Shown here in pieces: positions 53,601 to 59,721 of a stretch of DNA of 64,000 nt. The first letter of the stretch is position 1. Each line of letters begins with the position of its first letter. The notes under the pieces were generated by a model. The model made no database searches. It saw nothing but the letters and a program-made list of their open reading frames with translations, and was not told the DNA's origin. The stretch lies in contig NZ_BBYK01000066.1 of NCBI RefSeq assembly GCF_001570365.1, positions 47,026 to 111,025 on the forward strand. Direction: 5' to 3'. The position numbers and the translations under genes are program-made. The stretch is from Microtetraspora fusca (GTDB taxonomy: Bacteria; Actinomycetota; Actinomycetes; Streptosporangiales; Streptosporangiaceae).

Positions 53601-54114
53601 GATATGGGGACTCAACTACGTGCGGTTGTCCGTGCTCTACACCTGCCGGCGGGGGCAGGGACGGGTCGCCGAGATCCTCAACGACATGATCGCGGGCGCG
53701 TCGGAGCCGCACATGGAGCCGCTGCGCCCCATGGCCGTGCTCGCGGCCCTCGACGTGGGCGACCGCGACCTCGCGGCGAGGCTGATCGCGCGCTGGGGCA
53801 CCCCCGTTCCCGACGACTGGTCGGGCGAGTTCGCCGCCGTCGTCTGGTCGTACGTGACGGTTCAGCTGGGCGTCCCCGACCCGGCGTGGCTGTACGGGAG
53901 GCTGCTGCCCTACGCGGACCGGCTGGCGGTCAACGGCAGCGGGACCGCGGGATGGGGATCCATTCACCAGGTGCTGGCCCTGCTGGCCGCGGAGACCGGC
54001 GACCGCGAGAGGGCCCTGAGCCACGCCCGCCGCGCCCTTGAGGAGCACGAGCGGCTGCGGCTGCGGCACTGGTCGGAGGAGAGCCGGAGGGTCCTCGCTG
54101 ACCTGGGCGGATAA
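50665..54114 (+). CDS. SARP/AfsR-type transcriptional activator with AAA ATPase and TPR-like region
   Basis: The 1149-residue protein has an N-terminal SARP winged helix (about 1-95, with FRLFGHLEV and RKQRSVLALLAL) and a bacterial transcriptional activation domain (about 100-250). A Pro/Ala-rich linker follows (about 258-325, with repeated PLDPPLPH-type units). The ATPase domain has Walker A GEAGIGKT (358-365) and a Walker B-like LVVLDDLHAADAS. A long helical TPR-like C-terminus completes the protein. Such regulators activate secondary-metabolite or catabolic genes on an unknown cue. The ATG at 50665 is chosen because the domain starts there; a TTG at 50608 is possible. It is divergent from the flavin oxidase. 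Confidence 0.93.
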   Translation: MDSLFFRLFGHLEVVSGDGRRLDLGPRKQRSVLALLALEPGRIVSLDRLIEEIWADEAPSSATGTLQAYISHLRRVLEPGRAPRTPPRVLLTREPGYMLAIAPRQVDLSCFASWAEEGRRAAAERRYGAALEALDRALGMWRGEPLMEFADHEFAQPVIARLVEQRALAEEDRLEARLALGDSGSCVADLERMVESHPYRERSWGLLVLALYRSGRQADALGALRRVRARLSTELGIEPGPELRRIEKAVFDQSASLDGAGVPGGPASLDAVAVSGGAAPLDPPLPHTEVGSAPLDPPFPHAAVPPAAAPHAAVPAAAPKPPRPRPEPLIARAHHLSRVADRLGDVRRGRGGMVLVTGEAGIGKTRLAQSAAEEAEARGISVVWGRCVEDHVALPFWPWLQALRALGERGERAAGILAGERTDVPADPGAALFELYEQVLSALTSAGGPTLVVLDDLHAADASSLRLLGYMAGRLGRASVLVLATLRPEPGTDPEQLSETLAALARDPGTERMTLPPFTQEDVTAFLSNRDLADPAFARVLYRRTGGNPFYLGELIRLLGSEHRLDTAALGVPEGVREVIGRRVARLPDATRELLGSAAVLGRDVDLDVLEALTGVPAEEVMARLEPAVAAGLLVETPEGVDYRFSHALVRDAMYAGLGRLEKARLHLRAGEALESLPVGGGAARLPILAHHFAMAARIGGAAKAVEYAAAAARQATAQRAYDEAVELWEKALLALGQRDPGRRCRLLVELGRARRDIGDTVRARAAIEEAVEVAAAQGDRSVLVDAVTVYGTLSVWNWRPYGVVDDRAVALVEDLLAGPLDDAHRAALLGTLGIELHYGPRRAEGEAMAAEGVEIARRLGVPALLLQVLGNYLIAAWVSEREHERVRTVEEMLAVSRLSSSAELIARIHRLHCLFRMGELAEWDRDLARAERLLREVRSSELTAMVRVAQAARLTLEGRWSDAERLVDELGEIFGASTIWGLNYVRLSVLYTCRRGQGRVAEILNDMIAGASEPHMEPLRPMAVLAALDVGDRDLAARLIARWGTPVPDDWSGEFAAVVWSYVTVQLGVPDPAWLYGRLLPYADRLAVNGSGTAGWGSIHQVLALLAAETGDRERALSHARRALEEHERLRLRHWSEESRRVLADLGG

Positions 54115-54192
54115 GGGGGTGCGTCAGCGCCGGGCCGCGTGTCACCATCGTGGGGAAGACACCAGGGGTGTCGACGTGTTGGTCTAGTAGAG

Positions 54193-55605
54193 ATGACATA
54201 TATGCGCAACGAGCCCGAAGACTTCGTCAACGGCGATTACGATCTCGAAGAGCGCCAGGCGCTCCGGCGCGTGGCGGGTCTGTCGACAGAGCTCGAAGAC
54301 ATCACCGAAGTCGAATACCGCCAGCTCAGGCTGGAGCGGGTCGTCCTGGTGGGCGTGTGGACCAGCGGCACGGTGATCGACGCCGAGAACTCGCTCCAGG
54401 AGCTGAAGCTCCTCGCCGAGACCGCCGGATCCGAGGTCCTGGAGGGCCTGATCCAGCGGCGCGACCGGCCCGACCCCGCGACGTACATCGGCTCCGGCAA
54501 GGCGGTCGAGCTGCGCGACATCGTGGCCGTGTCCGGCGCCGACACCGTGATCTGCGACGGCGAGCTGACCCCCGGCCAGCTCCGGCAGCTCGAGGACGTG
54601 GTCAAGGTCAAGGTCATCGACCGGACCGCGCTCATCCTCGACATCTTCGCCCAGCACGCCAAGAGCCGTGAGGGCAAGGCCCAGGTCGAGCTGGCGCAGC
54701 TCCAGTACCTCCTGCCCCGCCTGCGAGGCTGGGGTGGCAACCTGTCCCGCCAGGTCGGCGGACGCGCCGCGGGCGGCGTCGGCATCGGCGGCCGCGGCCC
54801 TGGTGAGACCAAGATCGAGCTGGACCGGCGGCGCATCCGCGAGCGGACGGCCAAGCTGCGCCGGCAGATCAAGGAGATGTCCACCGCCCGGGAGACCAAG
54901 CGGTCCCGGCGCAGCAGCCGTCAGGTGCCCGCCGTGGCGATCGCCGGATACACCAACGCCGGCAAGTCGTCGCTGCTCAACCGGCTGACCGGCGCGGGCG
55001 TCCTGGTCGAGGACGCGCTGTTCGCGACCCTCGACCCCACCGTCCGCAAGGCGCGCACGCCCGAGGGCCGGCTGTTCACGCTCGCGGACACGGTCGGTTT
55101 CGTCCGGCACCTGCCGCACCAGCTCGTCGAGGCGTTCCGTTCGACGCTGGAGGAGGTCGCCGACGCCGATCTGATCCTGCACGTCGTGGACGGATCGCAC
55201 CCCGACCCCGAGTCCCAGCTCAGCGCGGTGCGCGAAGTCCTGTCCGAGATCGACGGCGCTCTCGACGTGCCCGAGGTCGTGGTCATCAACAAGGCCGACG
55301 CCGCCGACCCCGTCGTGCTCGCCCGGCTGACCATGAAGGAACGGCACAGCATCGTCGTCTCCGCCCGCACCGGCTCCGGCGTCCGCGAGCTCATGGAGCT
55401 GATCGAGCGTGAGCTGCCGCGGCTCGACCACGAGGTCCATGTGCTGGTGCCGTACGAGCGGGGCGACCTGATCGCGCGGGCGCACCAGGAGGGCGAGGTG
55501 CTCTCCGTGGAGCACACCGGCGACGGCAGCGTGCTGCACGCCCGTGTCCTCGGCGACCTCTACGCCGAGTTGGACCGGGTGGCCAAGCCGGTCGAGACCG
55601 TCTGA
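54193..55605 (+). CDS. hflX: GTPase HflX
   Basis: The 470-residue GTPase has the HflX N-terminal domain with GLIQRRDRPDPATYIGSGK and ELTPGQLRQLE, a glycine-rich linker, and a G domain with G1 GYTNAGKSS (252-260), G3 DTVGFVR and G4 NKAD. HflX binds ribosomes and rescues stalled ribosomes under stress. The ATG at 54193 is used; the ATG at 54202 is an alternative. In related actinomycetes hflX follows dapF closely; here a 20-kb block separates them. Confidence 0.94.
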   Translation: MTYMRNEPEDFVNGDYDLEERQALRRVAGLSTELEDITEVEYRQLRLERVVLVGVWTSGTVIDAENSLQELKLLAETAGSEVLEGLIQRRDRPDPATYIGSGKAVELRDIVAVSGADTVICDGELTPGQLRQLEDVVKVKVIDRTALILDIFAQHAKSREGKAQVELAQLQYLLPRLRGWGGNLSRQVGGRAAGGVGIGGRGPGETKIELDRRRIRERTAKLRRQIKEMSTARETKRSRRSSRQVPAVAIAGYTNAGKSSLLNRLTGAGVLVEDALFATLDPTVRKARTPEGRLFTLADTVGFVRHLPHQLVEAFRSTLEEVADADLILHVVDGSHPDPESQLSAVREVLSEIDGALDVPEVVVINKADAADPVVLARLTMKERHSIVVSARTGSGVRELMELIERELPRLDHEVHVLVPYERGDLIARAHQEGEVLSVEHTGDGSVLHARVLGDLYAELDRVAKPVETV

Positions 55606-55627
55606 CCCGGCGCGGATTCCGCTTTCG

Positions 55628-55655
55628 ACGCCGCTCCCGCTCGCGGGGGCGGCGT
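55628..55655 (+). terminator. Terminator after hflX
   Basis: ACGCCGC-TCCCGC and GCGGGG-GCGGCGT form a ~13-bp stem with one G-T pair and a 2-nt loop, 22 bp after the hflX stop; a short TTCGTCCGTTTG tract follows. Confidence 0.7.
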
Positions 55656-55756
55656 TCGTCCGTTTGTGGGATGGTTCTTTCTCCTGCGTCACTCGCTGCA
55701 CTGCAGTCACAAGTGCGGCATTTCCCGACTTATTGGATATTCGGCGCGAAAGCAGG

Positions 55757-55772
55757 ACTTAAGGGATTAAGT
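55757..55772. promoter_or_regulatory. Palindromic operator candidate
   Basis: ACTTAAGGGATTAAGT consists of perfect 6-bp inverted arms around GGGA, about 24 bp upstream of the TTGACC element at 55796. It stands out in an A/T-rich stretch and could bind an activator or repressor of the downstream genes. Confidence 0.5.
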
Positions 55773-56101
55773 GCGGAAATACTGGCTCATTCCCGTTGAC
55801 CTTGCTACGATTTCGCAAGCCTTATCAGACATTCTGTGCGAGTAGCATGGTGGCGCCGTCAAATGCTGTCACGCGTGGAGGTCGGCGTGACCACCGTCTC
55901 TGACCTGCGGAGACGCCATCGTAGGTGATGGGGGAACACTCCGGCCGTCCCGGCCTTGCCGCGGCGCAGCGGCGTTCTTCCCAATAACTCTGTACAGCAA
56001 GCCAGCCTGTGAAATAACGTAACTGGACTGAAATCGCCTGGGTCCACGACCTCGGCGACAGGGTCATCGCACGAAGTGCGCGATGAGGCAGGAGACCCCC
56101 G

Positions 56102-56194
56102 ATGACCTCCGGACACCGAGCGGGCCCGGCGGGCGCTTCGCCCGCGATCGATGACTGCTCGCTGTCCCCGGCCGCAAAGCAGGTGGTCGGATGA
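56102..56194 (+). CDS. Candidate 30-residue peptide coupled to the amidohydrolase
   Basis: An ATG at 56102 is preceded by AGGAG eight bases upstream and opens a 30-codon frame, starting MTSGHRAGPAGASPAIDDC and ending KQVVG. Its stop overlaps the ATG of the amidohydrolase by four bases (ATGA, 56191-56194), the classic arrangement for translational coupling. Most third codon positions are G or C. It could be a leader peptide or a small functional protein. I recognise no family; a chance frame is possible, but the ribosome-binding site and the overlap argue for translation. Confidence 0.45.
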   Translation: MTSGHRAGPAGASPAIDDCSLSPAAKQVVG

Positions 56195-57399
56195 CCGTTC
56201 GCCTCCTGACGAACATCGGCCGTCTCTGGACCGGCCACGACGTGTGCAGCAACGCGGCCATCCTGGTGCACGGCGACCGCATCGCCTGGGTCGGCCGCGC
56301 CGCGGACCTGCCGCAGAGCGTGCCCGGCGTCGTCGACGACATCGTCGACGTCGACCACGTCGAGAACCTCGGCGGCGCGCTCGTCACCCCCGGGCTGATC
56401 GACGCCCACACCCACCCCGTGTACGCCGGGAACCGGTACGCCGAGATGGCGATGCGGTCCGGCGGCTCCACCGCGTCCGCGATCACGGCGGCCGGCGGCG
56501 GCATCCTGTCCACCATCACCGTCACCCGTGGCACCGATCCCTGGACGCTCTGCAACGGCGTCCGCGAGCGGCTACGGGAGTGGCTGCTCGGCGGCACCAC
56601 CACGGTCGAGGCCAAGACGGGCTACCACCTGACCCGCGACGGTGAGCTGGCCGACGTCCGGCTGCTCCGCGAGCTCGAGAAAGAGCCGATGATGCCGCGG
56701 GTGCACGTAACGTTCATGGCCGCCCACGTCGTCCCGCCGGAGTACTTCGGCCGCCAGCGCGACTACGTCGAGGCGGCCGCCGCGTGGTGCGCGGACGCGT
56801 CCGCCGCCGGGGCCGACAGCGTCGACGTCTACTGCGACGAGGGACACTTCGGCATCGACGAGGCCCGCTGGGTCCTCGCCTCCGGCCGCAACGTCGGCCT
56901 CCTGCCCCGCATCCACGCCGGCGCGTACAGCAGGCGGGGCGCCGTCCAGCTCGCGGCCGAGATGGGCTGCGCGTCGGCCGACATCCTGCACCACACCTCG
57001 GACGAGGACATCGCGCTGATGGCGCGGTACGGCGTGCCCGCCGTCGTGTGCCCCGGCACCGCCCTCCAGCACGGCAGGCTCCCGGCGGTGCGCCGGATGC
57101 TCGCCCAGGGCGTCACGGTCGCGCTCGGCAGCGACCACAACCCCGGCCACTGCGGCATCACGTCGATGTCCCTGGTGATCAGCCTGGCGGTGGCCGCGTT
57201 CGGGATGAGCGTGGGCGACGCGCTGCGCGCCGCGACGCTCGGCGGCGCGCAGGTGCTCGGCGCGCCCGACCGCGGCGTGCTCGCGCCCGGACGGCTCGCC
57301 GACATCGTCCAGTGGGACGCGGACCACGAGGGCGCCTTCGCATGGTCGTTCGGTCTCAAACCGCGCCGGGTGTGGCGCGGCGGCACCCCCGTTCAGTGA
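56191..57399 (+). CDS. Imidazolonepropionase-like amidohydrolase
   Basis: The 402-residue enzyme has the amidohydrolase metal motif HTH (His73, His75 in LIDAHTHPVYAGNRYAEM), the substrate-site KTGYHL (HutI has KSGYGL), DVYCDEGHF, a later metal His in RIHAGAYS, and the metal Asp in SDHNPG (HutI: TDCNPG). Length and motifs are those of HutI, which hydrolyses imidazolone-5-propionate in histidine degradation. No other hut gene is visible, so it may act on a related cyclic amide. The ATG overlaps the stop of the candidate 30-residue ORF. Confidence 0.85.
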   Translation: MTVRLLTNIGRLWTGHDVCSNAAILVHGDRIAWVGRAADLPQSVPGVVDDIVDVDHVENLGGALVTPGLIDAHTHPVYAGNRYAEMAMRSGGSTASAITAAGGGILSTITVTRGTDPWTLCNGVRERLREWLLGGTTTVEAKTGYHLTRDGELADVRLLRELEKEPMMPRVHVTFMAAHVVPPEYFGRQRDYVEAAAAWCADASAAGADSVDVYCDEGHFGIDEARWVLASGRNVGLLPRIHAGAYSRRGAVQLAAEMGCASADILHHTSDEDIALMARYGVPAVVCPGTALQHGRLPAVRRMLAQGVTVALGSDHNPGHCGITSMSLVISLAVAAFGMSVGDALRAATLGGAQVLGAPDRGVLAPGRLADIVQWDADHEGAFAWSFGLKPRRVWRGGTPVQ

Positions 57400-57483
57400 C
57401 GCCGCCGCTCTGACGCGACAGAAGGGATGAACCGGACGGTCTCTGTCATTGGGGGAGAGATGGCCGCCCGGTAACCTCGTGCC

Positions 57484-58338
57484 ATGCCGGTCGCCGTCGT
57501 CACGGACTCCACTGCCTACCTGGACGCGTCGGTGGCCGCGGCACTCGGCATCACGGTCGTCCCGCTCCAGGTGGCCATCGACGGCCGAGAGTACGACGAC
57601 ATGGCGGACCCCGCGGTTGTGGGAGTGGCGGAGGCGCTTCGCGAGCACGCGTCCGTCACCACTTCGCAGCCCGCGCCGCAGCGCTTCGCCGCCGCCTACG
57701 CCGAGGCGGCGGCCAAGGGAGCCGACGGTGTGGTCTCGGTCCATCTTTCCGGCTCCCTGTCCGGCACGGCGGAGGCCGCCCGGCTGGCCGCCAACGAGTC
57801 TCCGGTGCCGGTCGAGGTCGTCGACAGCGGATCCGTCGGCATGGGGCTCGGTTTCCCGGTCCTCTCCGCCGCCGAGGCCGCCCGTCTGGGCAGCGCGCTC
57901 ACGGACGTGGCGTCCACGGCGAAGGCGTCCGCCGCCGCGACGCGCAGCATCTTCTACGTCGACACCCTGGAATACCTCCGGCGGGGCGGGCGGATCGGCG
58001 CCGCCGCCGGCCTGCTGGGCGCCGCGCTCGCGATCAAGCCGTTGCTCGACCTCGCCGACGGCACGATCACCGTGCTGGAGAAGGTCAGGACGGCGAACCG
58101 CGCCATCGCCCGGCTGGTGGACCTCGCCGTCGAGGCGGCCGATGGCGACGAGGTACGCGTTGCCGTACAGCATCTCGGAGCGGCGGAGCGGGCCGGGGCG
58201 CTCGTGGACGCCCTCGCGTCCCGGCTCCCCATGGCGTCCCGGCCGCTCCTGGTGGAGGTGGGAGCGGTGATCGGTGCCCACGTCGGCCCCGGCCTGCTCG
58301 CGGTGACGATCGCCCCGGCCCATCCACAGGCGAGCTGA
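57484..58338 (+). CDS. DegV-family fatty-acid-binding protein
   Basis: The 284-residue protein starts MPVAVVTDSTAYL, with the family patterns TSQPAP and VHLSGSLSGTAEAAR and the ligand region VDTLEYLRRGGRI. DegV/FakB-type proteins bind fatty acids and present them to a kinase. No FakA kinase is nearby. It lies between the amidohydrolase and comEA. Confidence 0.93.
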   Translation: MPVAVVTDSTAYLDASVAAALGITVVPLQVAIDGREYDDMADPAVVGVAEALREHASVTTSQPAPQRFAAAYAEAAAKGADGVVSVHLSGSLSGTAEAARLAANESPVPVEVVDSGSVGMGLGFPVLSAAEAARLGSALTDVASTAKASAAATRSIFYVDTLEYLRRGGRIGAAAGLLGAALAIKPLLDLADGTITVLEKVRTANRAIARLVDLAVEAADGDEVRVAVQHLGAAERAGALVDALASRLPMASRPLLVEVGAVIGAHVGPGLLAVTIAPAHPQAS

Positions 58339-58374
58339 TTTCCACAGGCCGCATCGCGGAGCCCCGGCGGGGGT

Positions 58375-59721
58375 GTGACCGCGCCTAACGTCGCCTGCGT
58401 GCGAACCAGGGAGCAGCCGGACCACCGCCTCGCCGCCGAGGCACGCCTCCGCCTCCTGTTGGGGCCCCGGCCGAGCCATCCTGTCCTCTCTCCCCAGAGA
58501 TCGTCGGTCGCCGGAACCGTGGGTGGGCTCGGGCGATCGGCCGATTCGGGCACCGAGAGACAGTCCGTCCCTACGGCGCACGCAGGCGGGCTCCAGGCCG
58601 AGCGGCCACGGGAGGTTCAGGCAGATCGGGAGCGTGGAGAGCTGGTCCCGGCCGATCAAGATTGGCCGGCTCGGCAGCGCGGTACGCAGGTGGGTCGCGG
58701 ATGGGAGAGCGAGGCAGGACGAGGGCGGGCGAGCCGGTCGGATGAGAGCGCGGAGGTACAGGCCGACCGGGAGGGTGGCGCGCTGGCGGGGCGTGGTTGG
58801 GAGGGCGACGCAGGGCGAGGGTGGGCGGATCCGGAAGAGGGGACCGGGGCGGACGAGGACTGGGAAGCCGAGGCTCAGGGGCCCCGACTCGCGTTGAGCG
58901 GCCGGGCGCCGCGGGCAGCCGATGCGGCGGGGGCGTCGCTGCCCGGCCGTATCGGTGCGACCCGACGACTGGACGGCGAAGGGTCGGGCGTCGGCCTGAT
59001 GGCGAGCGTGCTGTCGAAGGGACGAGCGCTTGCCGGGGGAAGCCGGGTGATCAGGGAGACCGCCCCATTGCTCGACCCCGGCCGTCCCGGTCTGCGTGTC
59101 CTGGTGTTGCTCGGGGTGCTCGCGGCGGCCGTGGCGGGGATCTACGCGTGGCGATCGCAGCCGGTAGCCGACCCGCTGGTCCCGCCCGCTCCCTCGGGGG
59201 CGGCCGCCATCGGCGTCGGCTCCGCCGAAGGAGTGCCGACAGCCGCGCCGTCCGGTGCCGTACCGGGTGCCGTCGGGCTCGCCTCACCCCCGTCGGCGCC
59301 GGGGGTGACGGTCCATGTCACGGGCAAGGTGCGGAAGGCGGGAGTGCTCACCCTCCCGCCGGGGTCCAGGGTCGTCGACGCCATCCAGGCGGCCGGGGGA
59401 GCCCGCCCAGGTGCGTCACTTGACGGGGTGAATCTCGCCCGGCGTCTTGTGGACGGCGAGCAGATCGTGGTGGGAGCCCCCGCCGCCGCCGCGCAGGGTG
59501 CGGCACCCGCGATCGGCGCCGGCGGCGCGACGATGATCAGCCTCAGCTCGGCCACGTACGAGCAGTTGCAGGACCTTCCCGGCGTGGGCGAGGTGCTGGC
59601 GCAGCGGATCATCGAATATCGCGAAGCCCACGGAGGATTTCAGAGCGTCGATCAACTGCAGGACGTCTCAGGCATCGGACCGCAGAAGTTCGCCGATCTG
59701 AAAGGCAGGGTCACGCCGTGA
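58375..59721 (+). CDS. comEA: ComEA-family helix-hairpin-helix DNA-binding protein
   Basis: The C-terminal part is typical ComEA: a transmembrane helix (about 242-260, VLVLLGVLAAAVAGIYAW), an SLBB-like domain (VTVHVTGKVRKAGVLTLPPG) and a double helix-hairpin-helix DNA-binding tail (LQDLPGVGEVLAQRIIEYR ... VSGIGPQKFADL). ComEA binds incoming or periplasmic DNA beside the ComEC channel. The protein has 448 residues, far longer than usual, because of a ~230-residue N-terminal Arg/Glu/Ala/Gly-rich region with imperfect repeats (about 78-165). The GTG at 58375 is assumed; a later start would shorten this region. It overlaps comEC by four bases. Confidence 0.88.
   Translation: MTAPNVACVRTREQPDHRLAAEARLRLLLGPRPSHPVLSPQRSSVAGTVGGLGRSADSGTERQSVPTAHAGGLQAERPREVQADRERGELVPADQDWPARQRGTQVGRGWESEAGRGRASRSDESAEVQADREGGALAGRGWEGDAGRGWADPEEGTGADEDWEAEAQGPRLALSGRAPRAADAAGASLPGRIGATRRLDGEGSGVGLMASVLSKGRALAGGSRVIRETAPLLDPGRPGLRVLVLLGVLAAAVAGIYAWRSQPVADPLVPPAPSGAAAIGVGSAEGVPTAAPSGAVPGAVGLASPPSAPGVTVHVTGKVRKAGVLTLPPGSRVVDAIQAAGGARPGASLDGVNLARRLVDGEQIVVGAPAAAAQGAAPAIGAGGATMISLSSATYEQLQDLPGVGEVLAQRIIEYREAHGGFQSVDQLQDVSGIGPQKFADLKGRVTP
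58606..58880 (+). repeat. Imperfect repeats inside the comEA 5' half
   Basis: The encoded sequence contains two related segments, VQADRERGELVPADQDW...GRGWESEAGRG and VQADREGGALAGRGWEGDAGRG, followed by a partial third (GADEDWEAEAQ). The DNA repeats GTTCAGGCAGATCGGGA-like and GGGGCGTGGTTGGGAGGGC-like stretches. Confidence 0.6.

Larger units (their letters stand above)
55606..56101. other. Long intergenic leader upstream of the amidohydrolase
   Basis: No confident gene is seen in this ~500-bp region. It holds the hflX terminator, an A/T-rich stretch (about 55690-55850) with a perfect ACTTAA-N4-TTAAGT palindrome (55757-55772), a TTGACC -35 candidate (55796-55801), and several hairpins, including TCATCGCAC against GTGCGCGATGA (56064-56086). 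Confidence 0.6.

Noticed and set aside
55864..55929. A 21-codon frame starting MLSRVEV in the amidohydrolase leader
   Set aside because: It has no clear ribosome-binding site and ends in an arginine run; a chance frame is more likely.
56080..56100. B12-box-like AGGCAGGAGACC, suggesting a cobalamin riboswitch
   Set aside because: One segment fits the B12 box, but the upstream GGTG and GGGAA core with its conserved pairings is not found, and AGGAG is explained by the ribosome-binding site of the 30-residue ORF.
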